From positions 62,001-126,000 of the forward strand of contig JAZKFZ010000003.1 of NCBI GenBank assembly GCA_040386155.1: a stretch of DNA of 64,000 nucleotides, given 5' to 3'. The DNA is from M0103 sp040386155 (lineage in GTDB: Bacteria; Bacteroidota; Bacteroidia; Flavobacteriales_D; Crocinitomicaceae). The notes under the pieces are model-generated. The model was not told the origin of the DNA and made no database searches. It saw only the letters and a program-made list of their open reading frames with translations. Positions within the stretch are counted from its first letter, which is position 1; every line of letters starts with the position of its first letter. The translations under genes were made by a program, and so were the position numbers. Of this stretch, positions 1 to 8,977 are shown one piece after another.

Positions 1-423
1 GCAGGAAAAGAAGCACCAGATTTTGAAGAATTGAAAGTTGATGGTAAAACTACAATGAAGTTGTCTGATTTACGTGGGAAGGTGGTATTGTTAGATTTTT
101 GGGCTTCGTGGTGTGGACCATGTCGCAGAGAAAATCCAAATGTGGTGAAAACGTATGCTAAGTATAAAGATGCAGGATTTACAGTGATGTCGGTATCGTT
201 GGATCGTGACAAAGCAGCTTGGTTAGCAGCCATTAAAGCTGATAATTTATCATGGCCTAATCACGTTAGCGATCTGCAACAATGGAGCAGTAAAGTTGCG
301 CAATTGTACGGTGTTCGTGGAATTCCTTTTACAATGTTGATTGATGCGGAAGGGAAAATTATTAGTACCAACTTGAGAGGCGAACAATTGGAACAAGCAT
401 TATCTAAAATTTACGGTTTCTAA
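1..423 (+). CDS. TlpA-like thioredoxin-fold protein, 5' truncated by window edge
   Basis: This is the C-terminal part of a thiol-disulfide oxidoreductase of the TlpA/ResA type. The reading frame is open from base 1, so the true start lies upstream; the TTG at 31 is inside the domain and is not a credible start. The visible 140 residues carry the redox motif WCGPC (about residues 37-41 of the visible part), preceded by the strand LLDFWAS, and the cis-proline segment GIPFTMLID near the C-terminus. Known members are exported and reduce or isomerise cysteines, for example in cytochrome c maturation; the export signal would lie in the missing part. The stop codon at 421-423 is directly followed by the ATG of the LpxH-like gene, so the two are probably cotranscribed. 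Confidence 0.88.
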   Translation, partial: AGKEAPDFEELKVDGKTTMKLSDLRGKVVLLDFWASWCGPCRRENPNVVKTYAKYKDAGFTVMSVSLDRDKAAWLAAIKADNLSWPNHVSDLQQWSSKVAQLYGVRGIPFTMLIDAEGKIISTNLRGEQLEQALSKIYGF

Positions 424-1182
424 ATGCAAGAAACAGAGCGAAAGCTTGTTTATTTTGCCTCTGATTTTCATCTTGGGGCGCCCAACTACGAGAAAAGTGT
501 GGAACGTGAGAAGCAAATTGTTGCTTGGTTAAATTCCATTCAGTCTACCGCGAAAGAAATCTATTTAGTGGGTGACATCTTCGATTTTTGGTTCGAATAC
601 AAGCATGCAATTCCAAAAGGTTTTGTTCGCTTACAAGGTAAAATTGCAGAACTATCGGATCAAGGCATTCCCATTCATATTTTTACTGGCAATCACGACA
701 TGTGGATTTTTGATTACCTTCCAAAGGAATTAGGGGTTCAATTACACCGAGAATCGATCTTTGTAGAGCATTTTGGCAAGCAATTGATGATTGGACATGG
801 TGATGGTCTTGGCCCTGGCGACAGAGGCTATAAATTCATTAAGAAAGTTTTTGAAAACAGAATTTGTCAATGGTTATTTGCACGCTTGCATCCGAATTTT
901 GGAATTGGTCTTGCAAATTACTTCTCCAAGTCGAGTAGGGCTGCAACTGGCAAAAGCGATGAAGTTTTCAAAGGAAAGGAGCACGAATGGCTGTACATTT
1001 ATTGCAATGATGTTTTAAAGACACGTAAAATCGATTATTTCGTGTTCGGACATCGCCACCTTCCCTTAGATCTCGAATTAGAGGGAGGTTCAAAATATGT
1101 TAATTTGGGCGATTGGATTCAGTATTTTACCTATGCAAGTTTGGATGAAACAGGTTTAAAATTGAATTATTGGAAAAATTAA
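424..1182 (+). CDS. lpxH: LpxH-like UDP-2,3-diacylglucosamine hydrolase (metallophosphoesterase)
   Basis: A 252-residue calcineurin-like metallophosphoesterase. Metal-site motifs appear in the family order: SDFHLG (Asp14, His16), GDIFDF (Asp51), GNHD (Asn90, His91, Asp92), GHGD (His125) and FGHRH (His210, His212). Length and the DIFDFW signature fit the LpxH branch, which cleaves UDP-2,3-diacylglucosamine to lipid X and UMP at the inner membrane during lipid A synthesis. lpxB, which makes the next step, lies at 30414 in this window, so the pathway is present. The ATG directly abuts the stop codon of the upstream thioredoxin gene. The stop overlaps the converging DUF4301 gene by three bases. 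LpxH versus a paralogous phosphoesterase of unknown substrate cannot be settled by eye. Confidence 0.8.
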   Translation: MQETERKLVYFASDFHLGAPNYEKSVEREKQIVAWLNSIQSTAKEIYLVGDIFDFWFEYKHAIPKGFVRLQGKIAELSDQGIPIHIFTGNHDMWIFDYLPKELGVQLHRESIFVEHFGKQLMIGHGDGLGPGDRGYKFIKKVFENRICQWLFARLHPNFGIGLANYFSKSSRAATGKSDEVFKGKEHEWLYIYCNDVLKTRKIDYFVFGHRHLPLDLELEGGSKYVNLGDWIQYFTYASLDETGLKLNYWKN

Positions 1183-2579
1183 GCTTTATGCGCATCTTCC
1201 AATAGATCAAGAACTGTTTTGACAGGGGTAAATGACTCATTTGGAATTTCAATAAATAAAGTAATCCAATTCGCCATTCCACCATTCCACAAACCAGGAC
1301 GCTCAATGTACTGAATAGATTTTCCACATTCTGTTTTGTTTACCACAAAATAGGCGTTTGGATCGCTAAATTGCTCTAGATCAAATTTTTCATTCGTAAA
1401 TGAAATAGGACATGCTGCTATCATAACTGGGTTGAAATGGGTGCTTTTAAGTAAAATACTTCGCTGTTGCGAATCATGACTAATTTGCGATTTTTCGATA
1501 ATTTGTTTCGAAACAACACCTTCATTTTCGATCCAAAATGGACCACCTCCGGGCTGACCTTCGTTTCGAACCATTCCACAAATTCTAATCGGTCGATTTA
1601 AGACTGCACGAATAGCCTCATTTCCTTTGATAGTATTGAGTTGATCACTATCGATAATCTGATATTTTTCGTTCAAGTTGAACAATTCACTCAAAGATGG
1701 GGCATCGAAAATCTCCTTTGCTTCTTCTCGAAACTGATTCATTAATCCACCAAGTGTAGCTAAAACTTGCTCATTAATTTCTTTCCGTGAATAGTGTTGA
1801 ACATTATCGATATTTTTAATGAAGATAAGTTCTTCCTGCACTTCATTCAGTAAGGGTAATAAAGCTCCGTGACCAGAGGGACGTGTAACGATTTGATCAT
1901 TTTTATCACGTAAAACCTCCCTATTTTCATCAAATGCAATCGAATTAGTGGATGAACTTTGATGTGAAAAATGGACTTCAAAAGTATCACCATGTAATTC
2001 TTCGGTGCTTTTTAATACTTCTTTAAATTCGTTTTCAAACTCCTTTTGAATGGTGAAATGAAAAGAAGGCGGGAGAAACGAAAATGAGGAACCTTGAATC
2101 AAATGCTCTTGAAATGGATTTAAAATAAATGGACCAAGAGTATGAAAAGGAATTAACCCCTTTGGCTTCTTAACATATCCTAATCCTTCTGATTCCAGTA
2201 AATATTTACATAGTTGATCAACTTCAAAATTATATTCTTGAAATTGTTTCTTCAGCTCAGGGGATAACTGACGATAAAATGCAAATTCTTCCAATGAATT
2301 AATGAAATGCTCCATTTGGCCATTGATTTCAGCATTTTTTGTGTTGTTATACTCATGAATAAACTGAAACATGCGAGATCCAGAGCCTGAAGCTGGTATG
2401 AAGAATGCAAGCTTTATTGATTGATTTTCAAATTTTTGTTGCAGCTTTTTTAACTCCGATTCAGAGAATGATAAAATACCATCATTGATTTTACAAGCCC
2501 TCACCAAATTGGTTTGTGGTGCCCCTGAAAAAACTTTATTGCATTGTGTTTCTATTTCTTTCGGATCAGCTTGCCACAT
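1179..2579 (-). CDS. DUF4301 family protein
   Basis: A 466-residue protein resembling the Bacteroidota-restricted DUF4301 family, whose function is unknown to me. Visible signatures are FIPASGSGSRMFQF near residue 55, which resembles the glycine-rich nucleotide-binding loop of sugar-nucleotide pyrophosphorylases, GHGALLPLLN in the middle, and ICGMVRNEGQPGGGPFWI towards the C-terminus. The glycine-rich loop suggests a nucleotidyltransferase-like fold, which is inference. I chose the start ATG at 2579; a longer frame reaches 2651, but those residues look non-family and would overlap the divergent methyltransferase gene. No signal peptide is seen, so it is cytoplasmic. It converges on lpxH with a three-base overlap and diverges from the methyltransferase with a gap of about 28 bases. 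Confidence 0.72.
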   Translation of the reverse strand: MWQADPKEIETQCNKVFSGAPQTNLVRACKINDGILSFSESELKKLQQKFENQSIKLAFFIPASGSGSRMFQFIHEYNNTKNAEINGQMEHFINSLEEFAFYRQLSPELKKQFQEYNFEVDQLCKYLLESEGLGYVKKPKGLIPFHTLGPFILNPFQEHLIQGSSFSFLPPSFHFTIQKEFENEFKEVLKSTEELHGDTFEVHFSHQSSSTNSIAFDENREVLRDKNDQIVTRPSGHGALLPLLNEVQEELIFIKNIDNVQHYSRKEINEQVLATLGGLMNQFREEAKEIFDAPSLSELFNLNEKYQIIDSDQLNTIKGNEAIRAVLNRPIRICGMVRNEGQPGGGPFWIENEGVVSKQIIEKSQISHDSQQRSILLKSTHFNPVMIAACPISFTNEKFDLEQFSDPNAYFVVNKTECGKSIQYIERPGLWNGGMANWITLFIEIPNESFTPVKTVLDLLEDAHKA

Positions 2580-2607
2580 TGTAGAATCAATTTTGTTATT
2601 TTGTCGT

Positions 2608-3378
2608 GTGAATTTATTCTTCGAATATATTAAATATCGTTGGAATGCCAAGGGTCGACATGGTATTCATTCACCTTTCGTTTACGAAATTTTAGATAAA
2701 GGTTTCAAAAAGAAGCCTTCCAAGGATTTTTTAATTGCAAGAAAGCAACTTTTTACGTTGTACAATAGCAATCAATCTGTCATTGAAGTGGAAGATTTTG
2801 GTGCGGGATCTAAGTATTTTGATCGAAAGAGAAAAGTCAATGCTATTTTCAAACGCAGTGCCTCTCGTGGAAAAAAAAGTAAACTCTTGTATCATTTGAT
2901 GGCACATTTTGAGCCTAATAACGTATTGGAAATGGGCACTTCCTTAGGAATTGGAACTTTTTCAATGGCCTTTGATGCTTCGAATTCGAAGATTGTCACT
3001 GTAGAGGCCTGCAAAAACACACAACAACTTGCTAGGGAACAATTTGATCGTTTGAATTTGAAAAATATTGAAACTGTCAATGAGACATTCTCCGATTTTC
3101 TTCAACAATATAGCGGTCCTCATTTCGACTTAGTTTTTGTTGATGGTCATCATGATGGGCATGCCCTGCTCAAGTATTTGGATCAATTAAACGAATTTAC
3201 ACATGATGAAACCATCTTTGTATTAGACGATATTCGTTGGTCTGCATCAATGAAATTGGCGTTTGATAGCATTGTGAATTCTGATGATTATCACGTTACA
3301 ATGGATTTCTTTCAAGTTGGTATTGTGGCTCGTAGAATTGGTCAAACCAAAGAGCATTTTGTATTGAAAGGATATTGA
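2608..3378 (+). CDS. Class I SAM-dependent methyltransferase
   Basis: A protein of about 256 residues with a Rossmann methyltransferase core: motif I VLEMGTSLGIGTFSMA, the acidic residue after strand 2 (KIVTVEAC), and LVFVDGHHDGHALLKYLDQL, a typical O-methyltransferase strand 4 with the DGxH pattern. The N-terminus has a conserved-looking HGIHSPFVYE segment. The substrate cannot be deduced. The frame extends upstream to 2485, but I prefer the GTG at 2608 because the upstream residues are cysteine-rich and overlap the divergent DUF4301 gene; a TTG at 2593 is an alternative. The stop lies one base from the stop of the converging caspase-family gene. Confidence 0.75.
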   Translation: MNLFFEYIKYRWNAKGRHGIHSPFVYEILDKGFKKKPSKDFLIARKQLFTLYNSNQSVIEVEDFGAGSKYFDRKRKVNAIFKRSASRGKKSKLLYHLMAHFEPNNVLEMGTSLGIGTFSMAFDASNSKIVTVEACKNTQQLAREQFDRLNLKNIETVNETFSDFLQQYSGPHFDLVFVDGHHDGHALLKYLDQLNEFTHDETIFVLDDIRWSASMKLAFDSIVNSDDYHVTMDFFQVGIVARRIGQTKEHFVLKGY

Positions 3379-3379
3379 A

Positions 3380-6300
3380 TTATTTTTTACTAGCGGGAAA
3401 TTCAACAATGCGAATAGGACGAACACCGTAATTTCTTTCAAGGTAATCACTTGCTATATCATCTTCGTTAGAAAAATTGATCCAGACGGCCTCATTAGCG
3501 TACGTAGAAATGTTAGATGACCAATAAGCACTCTGGTTCATGTTGAGTGATTTCTTGTAGCTTGATAGCGCTCGTAATGTTTTGTAATCTGGCAGCATCC
3601 AATCAGAATAGTCTCTAGACACCAAGTTTTCGCAACTAGCAACAGCCTCGTTCCAAAACATGGGCTCCAAATCGTTTTCAGCAACAACAATTAAATGACC
3701 ATTTTCATAATCAATACAACCAATTTTTCCTCCTTGAAAATAACTTCCAATTTTCAAGGTATCAACTAGAAAACTCGTTGATTTTGGAGCCTTCTTACCT
3801 TGTGGTAGGTTATTATTCTGGTAATTTCTGAGTTTTTCCGGAATCTGAATTTCCATTTTGGGGTTTTGCTTTTGTGCTTTCTTTGAAAAAACATCTGCTT
3901 CTTTTTTCTTATCTTGCAATGTAAGTACATCAATATAAGCATTAATTCCTTTTTCTAGCGTTGGGGCTGCTTTTGTAACCTTTTCAAACTTATTTTCTGC
4001 CCCTTTCAAATCGCCATCTTCTTTTAGAATTACACCATAATTATAAGTAGGTTCAATCCACATTCCTGCTTTTTGCTCAGCCAAGACAATCATCTGTCGT
4101 GCCTTTTTTAATTGACTAAATTTTTGATGTAACAACGCAGCTGCATTGTAAGCATAAGATCCGTTCACGTCCATTGAAATCAGCTTGTCTATTTTAGTTT
4201 TGGCAACTTCGTAATTTTTTGCATCTCCTTCCAAAATAACTTTGTAGACTTCTAGCAAATGTTGATTGATAACTAATTTAGTGTCGTTTCGATATTCACC
4301 TTGACTCAATTCTGTAGCTACGTTAACTTGTAAAATCGCCTCATCAATTTCTTGAAGGGAAGCACTTCTAGTTGCATCGCCATTTACTAATTTACTGATA
4401 GTACTTTCCACATTTCCATTTAATTGCGCAATGAGTTGATCTCTGTAACTATTAAGTTGTTGAAGGGGCATTTCGCAATTTCCAAGTTCTGCATACAGAT
4501 TTTGTGCGGAAAGCGGAAAATTTGGATAGAATTTTAGTGTGAGTTGATTAAGTTGCCCAGATTCCTCATAAATGCTTAATTCTTGCTTTTTCGATTGATA
4601 AGAAAGTCGTCCCCCGAATTTGATTATTATCCCTTGCTCCGTGAGTACTGAACTACCAATTTTTAACGCAATTGTTTTGTTTTTCCATGGAGACGAAGCA
4701 AACAGTATCGATTCCTTTTCGTCGATCACAAGATGGGTGATTTTTTCAAACGGAAGTTCGAGCTCTTGAAGTAGGTTACCAGAACTATAATCAAAAATGA
4801 GTAATTGATTTTTATCTGTAAGACCTATCAGATAATTAAATTGTTTGAAATAGACAATTTCACGAATTTTTTTCCCAAATGGATTAATTGTACGGGATTT
4901 GAGTTCATTTTCTTGGTCAAATGCGACAATTGTTCCAGATTTGTCGACACCTACAATTTCATGATTAACTGCTATCATCGAGTTGAATAGCCAAAGTTGA
5001 GATTTAATCTTGGTGACCTTATTCGTTTTACAATCCCAAATTCCTAACTGACCTTTTGCGTTATTAAACACGACTTGATTTTCAGCAAAGGGGCAAATTT
5101 TCACAATCGCTGAGCTCATCTTTTTTTGTGCAATTATCTCACTCGAAGCAAGATTCCACGCAATTAATTTACGATCATTTGCTCCAGAATAGAGGTAGGT
5201 ATCATATTCTGAAAAAGTAATTACATTGATTTTATCTGCATGACCAAGCAACTTCTTTTGCACTTGTGAAGAACTTGAATGAATTTCAATAGCATTCGAA
5301 TTTGCAATACAATAGAAATTTTCATTTGCAACATAAGAACAGCTATTCGTTGGTTTTGAAGTGAGGTCTATTTTACCAATATTCGAAATTGAAAATGCTT
5401 GTTGATCCGTAGAATCTAGTTGGTGCTCAACTAATTTTCCAGCTTTTAATTGTTGATTGAATAATGAAATCAATTCATCACAGTTTCGATTGAATGATTT
5501 CTTCGAAGAGGAGACACTTCGTTCAGTCGTGCCATCAAAAGTAGTTACTCGAGTCGTATCAAGCAATGAAGGATTCCCGGGAATCAAACGGGCCATCAAC
5601 TCGTTATCATTCGTAAATCGAAATTGAGGATTTTGTTTGTTATTGCTTTCAATCGAAACCATTTTCTTCACGTAGGCCTGCAATTCCCACACACTAATTT
5701 CTTCATCTTGATTTTCATCCGCGGCATTTTCATTCAACCCTTTGTACAAGAAATAAGTGAAAAGTCCATGCCCATAATTGGTTTTTTCAATTGCATTCTC
5801 GTTCGCATTGCATGATGAGATACAAACTAATTTTTCGTTGTCGCTAGCTGGTATCTTCCCCGACTTACACGCATCAAAAATGAGTTTAACTTTCACGTTT
5901 CGGTTGGCACCAACAGCAGCCAATTCTTGAAGCTCATTTACCGTGAGCACTTGACTAAATGTCGGGCATCTAGTTACATTTGTTGGTGCTTCAACATCAT
6001 GCAAAAGCAAGTAACTTTTGTTATAAATGGTATCGTAATCACCATGTCCAGAAAAATAGATGATGACCTTATCATTGGCTTTCGCATTTTGAATCATGGT
6101 GTGGATTTTTTGTCCAACCACTTCTTTTTTTGCAGCTTCTTCGTTGATAAGAATTTCGATATCTGTTACACCAGTTGATTGGAAATAATTTAGTAGAAGC
6201 TTTGCATCTTCATGTGCGAACTGCAATTGCTTGCTGCTTTCTAAATTAGCATATTTACTGACGCCTAAAAGTAAAACATGAGTTGATCCAGGTAAATTTA

Positions 6301-6388
6301 CACTTCCAGTTCTTGAAGTAGCACTATCACCTTGCCCAAAGGTTTGAAGACACAATGAAATGGAAAGTAGTAGTAGAAAAGTCCTCAT
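3380..6388 (-). CDS. Secreted caspase-family protein with beta-propeller, TPR and DUF1566 domains
   Basis: A 1002-residue multidomain protein. A signal peptide (MRTFLLLLSISLCLQTFGQ) is followed by a peptidase C14 caspase fold at about residues 35-260. The catalytic dyad is visible: His115 in YFSGHGD and Cys174 in FDACKSG. Residues of about 350-640 form a WD40-like propeller, seen as recurring strands such as INVITFSEYDTYLYSGANDRK. Residues of about 740-870 look like TPR helices (AYNAAALLHQKFSQLKKARQ). The last 110 residues match the DUF1566/Lcl pattern (YSDWMLPDYKTLRAL, YWSSN, GVRPIR). Bacterial caspase homologues (orthocaspases) cleave after Arg or Lys; whether this one is active is inference from the intact dyad. 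It converges on the methyltransferase gene and stands alone. Confidence 0.82.
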   Translation of the reverse strand: MRTFLLLLSISLCLQTFGQGDSATSRTGSVNLPGSTHVLLLGVSKYANLESSKQLQFAHEDAKLLLNYFQSTGVTDIEILINEEAAKKEVVGQKIHTMIQNAKANDKVIIYFSGHGDYDTIYNKSYLLLHDVEAPTNVTRCPTFSQVLTVNELQELAAVGANRNVKVKLIFDACKSGKIPASDNEKLVCISSCNANENAIEKTNYGHGLFTYFLYKGLNENAADENQDEEISVWELQAYVKKMVSIESNNKQNPQFRFTNDNELMARLIPGNPSLLDTTRVTTFDGTTERSVSSSKKSFNRNCDELISLFNQQLKAGKLVEHQLDSTDQQAFSISNIGKIDLTSKPTNSCSYVANENFYCIANSNAIEIHSSSSQVQKKLLGHADKINVITFSEYDTYLYSGANDRKLIAWNLASSEIIAQKKMSSAIVKICPFAENQVVFNNAKGQLGIWDCKTNKVTKIKSQLWLFNSMIAVNHEIVGVDKSGTIVAFDQENELKSRTINPFGKKIREIVYFKQFNYLIGLTDKNQLLIFDYSSGNLLQELELPFEKITHLVIDEKESILFASSPWKNKTIALKIGSSVLTEQGIIIKFGGRLSYQSKKQELSIYEESGQLNQLTLKFYPNFPLSAQNLYAELGNCEMPLQQLNSYRDQLIAQLNGNVESTISKLVNGDATRSASLQEIDEAILQVNVATELSQGEYRNDTKLVINQHLLEVYKVILEGDAKNYEVAKTKIDKLISMDVNGSYAYNAAALLHQKFSQLKKARQMIVLAEQKAGMWIEPTYNYGVILKEDGDLKGAENKFEKVTKAAPTLEKGINAYIDVLTLQDKKKEADVFSKKAQKQNPKMEIQIPEKLRNYQNNNLPQGKKAPKSTSFLVDTLKIGSYFQGGKIGCIDYENGHLIVVAENDLEPMFWNEAVASCENLVSRDYSDWMLPDYKTLRALSSYKKSLNMNQSAYWSSNISTYANEAVWINFSNEDDIASDYLERNYGVRPIRIVEFPASKK

Positions 6389-6435
6389 TATCAGTTTAAT
6401 TGCAAGATAAAGTTACAAAAAATATCTTTTTGCCC

Positions 6436-7755
6436 CTAAATAACTTCGGTTTCCTCTTTCGGTACAAAGAAAAGTGTCACCAGTCCAATGATGAAGAAAA
6501 AAGCAATGGCAACAACCGAATAGCGAATCGATCCGAGTGCAATTTCAAGGAACCCAAAGGTAAATGTTCCGATGACAATTCCAATTTTCTCAGTTGCATC
6601 ATAAAATGAGAAGTAGCTTGCGTGATCTTGTGTCTCCGGTAAAAATTTAGCGTAAGTAGATCTACCGATAGATTGAACTCCACCCATTACAAGTCCAACA
6701 ACAGCTGCCAACACATAAAATTCAGTTGGAGAATGTACAATCATCGCAGCACAACAAATGCCAATCCAAATCACCACAGAAATGATTAATGTTTTAATAT
6801 TTCCAATCACACCAGACAATCTAGACATGAGAAATGCACCTAATGCACCTACTAATTGGATCAGTAAAATGGCGATAATCAGTCCTGAGTCTCCTCCATC
6901 TTTCGGCCAATCAATTTCTTTTTTAGCAAAGATAACAGCCATCAACATTACAGTTTGAACACCTGTGTTGAAAAAGAAAAATGAAATCAAGTACTTTTTT
7001 AATCGATTGGTTTTCTTGAATTCTTTGAAAACTTTTCCAAGTTCTTTGAATCCTTTCGTCAGTATATTTTTTTGTTTAGGCTTGTTGTAAACGTTATTGG
7101 GGATCACTCGATAAGTGATTTGACTAAACCCAATCCACCAAATTCCAACCAAAATAAAGCTATATTTTGTAAGACTTTTATCGACAAACATGATCATTGC
7201 CAAACAGAATACTAAAAGAATCACACTTCCAAAATAGCCCATTGAAAAGCCTCGAGCAGAGATTTTGTCATGATCTTCAGGCTCTGCTATTTCAGGTAAA
7301 AAGGAATTGTAGAATACTAAACTATTCCAATATCCAATGCTACCAAGGAAAACAAAGAGCATTCCCACTTCGATCGGTACGGAAGAAAAGAAATAAAGGG
7401 AAACACACGCTGCCGCTCCAATATAATTGAAGATTTTCATGAATTTTTGCTTGTTACCAGAGTAATCTGCAATTCCAGAAAGCATCGGAGATAATATCGA
7501 AACAACGATGAAAGAAGCACAAAGAACAAAAGAAAGTAGGGCGGAAGAGGATAACTCCCAACCCAGAAAATCTACCGTTACAGCCATTCCTTTAGGAAGT
7601 TCTTCCAGACCATTTTTTTCTAAAAAGTGCTCTGTTGTAATATTATCGTAAAAGATGGGGAAAATAGCGGATGAAATAACCAAATTGTAGACAGAATTTG
7701 CCCAATCATAAAAGACCCAACCTCTAATTACTTTCTTATCTCCTTTTACCAACAT
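6436..7755 (-). CDS. UMF1/Atg22-like MFS transporter
   Basis: A 439-residue polytopic membrane protein of the major facilitator superfamily. The N-terminus WVFYDWANSVYNLVISSAIFPIFY is the hallmark of the UMF1 family, related to yeast vacuolar Atg22 amino-acid effluxers. About 12 hydrophobic segments can be counted, and a Bacteroidota-typical loop follows TM1 (TTEHFLEKNGLEELP). The substrate is unknown; by homology to Atg22, amino acid or small-solute efflux is possible. The start is two bases after the stop of the lysine/saccharopine-dehydrogenase-like gene upstream, so it is the last gene of a tight five-gene minus-strand operon beginning at 11657. That pairing makes an amino-acid-related substrate attractive but unproven. 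Confidence 0.85.
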   Translation of the reverse strand: MLVKGDKKVIRGWVFYDWANSVYNLVISSAIFPIFYDNITTEHFLEKNGLEELPKGMAVTVDFLGWELSSSALLSFVLCASFIVVSILSPMLSGIADYSGNKQKFMKIFNYIGAAACVSLYFFSSVPIEVGMLFVFLGSIGYWNSLVFYNSFLPEIAEPEDHDKISARGFSMGYFGSVILLVFCLAMIMFVDKSLTKYSFILVGIWWIGFSQITYRVIPNNVYNKPKQKNILTKGFKELGKVFKEFKKTNRLKKYLISFFFFNTGVQTVMLMAVIFAKKEIDWPKDGGDSGLIIAILLIQLVGALGAFLMSRLSGVIGNIKTLIISVVIWIGICCAAMIVHSPTEFYVLAAVVGLVMGGVQSIGRSTYAKFLPETQDHASYFSFYDATEKIGIVIGTFTFGFLEIALGSIRYSVVAIAFFFIIGLVTLFFVPKEETEVI

Positions 7756-7757
7756 AG

Positions 7758-8972
7758 TTAACCATTTATGTAATCTTCTAGATAAGAAAAATGACTTGAT
7801 AATTTACCTTCTTTTGTGGTTTCGCTCCCTCTTCCAATGATGTTTTCGGGATCACTTTTTAATAACGCAGGTAAGACATATTTGATCAATTCATTTCCAA
7901 AATCTTCCGAAGCATCTAAGGGCAGCTCACATGGTAAATTATCAACTGCCATTACCGCAATTACATCCTTATCCATGAAGTTATCCTCTTGTTCCGTGAT
8001 TGGATTGTATCCATAAATTGGATCAGAAACCTTACTAGGACGCAATGTAGAAGCAATTGGTCCGGCAATATCACAACTGATATCAGCAATAACGCTTGTT
8101 CTCAACGAAGGGTTTCTTAAGTCATCCGCCGTTACAATATTAGGTGCTTGATTGTTCCAAAAATGGCAAGGGATGTACATGTCAGCCTCTTTTAAGTAGT
8201 TGAAAAAGATGGACTTATACATACTTGGATCTTGGTAGAAAGCAGCTTTGTCGAACGATTTCCCATCTTTTCTTGCATAGTAATCTTCAACAGCAAGATG
8301 CGTATAGACCGGGAAATCAAATGTTTTTGAAAGAAATTCTTCAGGGCTTACCTCGGTGATTGGTAAAAGATCAATTACTTCAACAGCACCATGACCAACG
8401 CGACCAAAACCAGTGAGTACCACTTTAAATTTGGAAGGAAGTTTTACATTGGCTAATTGAGCCTCCATCTCTTTGCGGTCCTTGCATTGATGCGCGGGCA
8501 CTAAATCATATAATTTATGCTTCAAACCAAACGTTCTGAAACCGTTGTAGCAACCCACAATTCCAGCGTATTTTCCAAAACCAATTAATCGCTTGTTGGT
8601 TTTATCTTTTATTACCTCATAGTCAACTAATTCAATTTTAAGATTTAAAATGGCTCTTAAAAGTTCCTTGTTGTAAGGTTGTTTTTTGATAGTATGCGAA
8701 AAGAAGAAGAATTTCTTATTTGGTATTAAATCCTTAATTGGAACTTCTTTCACTCCAAAAATTACATCACACTCTGTCAGACTTTCAACGACTTTAATTC
8801 CTTCTTCGCGATATTGATCATCCTTGAATGCTCTAATTGGACTTGTTTGCACCTGAATTTCAACATTTGGGTACAGTGTCTCAATTTGCTTACATTGCTT
8901 AGGAGTTAAAGGAACTCGATGATCCGGTGGAACTTTGCCCTCTCTTATAATTCCTATTTTAATTTTTTCCAT
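7758..8972 (-). CDS. Lysine/saccharopine-dehydrogenase-like NAD(P)-dependent oxidoreductase
   Basis: A 404-residue cytoplasmic oxidoreductase. Residues 1-130 match the alanine dehydrogenase/transhydrogenase N-terminal domain (IGIIREGKVPPDHRVPLTPKQC). A Rossmann segment follows (KVVLTGFGRVGHGAVEVIDLL). The C-terminal part has the pattern VIADISCDIAGPIASTLRPS seen in saccharopine dehydrogenases of the lysine-forming type and their bacterial homologues. Known relatives interconvert lysine, 2-oxoglutarate and saccharopine, or oxidatively deaminate amino acids; the exact substrate here is not deducible. It lies five bases after the KdsC-like gene and two bases before the UMF1 transporter, inside the operon at 6436-11657. 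A catabolic or osmolyte role for lysine is a possibility only. Confidence 0.75.
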   Translation of the reverse strand: MEKIKIGIIREGKVPPDHRVPLTPKQCKQIETLYPNVEIQVQTSPIRAFKDDQYREEGIKVVESLTECDVIFGVKEVPIKDLIPNKKFFFFSHTIKKQPYNKELLRAILNLKIELVDYEVIKDKTNKRLIGFGKYAGIVGCYNGFRTFGLKHKLYDLVPAHQCKDRKEMEAQLANVKLPSKFKVVLTGFGRVGHGAVEVIDLLPITEVSPEEFLSKTFDFPVYTHLAVEDYYARKDGKSFDKAAFYQDPSMYKSIFFNYLKEADMYIPCHFWNNQAPNIVTADDLRNPSLRTSVIADISCDIAGPIASTLRPSKVSDPIYGYNPITEQEDNFMDKDVIAVMAVDNLPCELPLDASEDFGNELIKYVLPALLKSDPENIIGRGSETTKEGKLSSHFSYLEDYING

Positions 8973-8977
8973 GTTTA

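Noticed and set aside
2485..2607. 5' extension of the methyltransferase
   Set aside because: The residues are unlike the family and overlap the divergent DUF4301 gene; GTG at 2608 gives a normal N-terminus.
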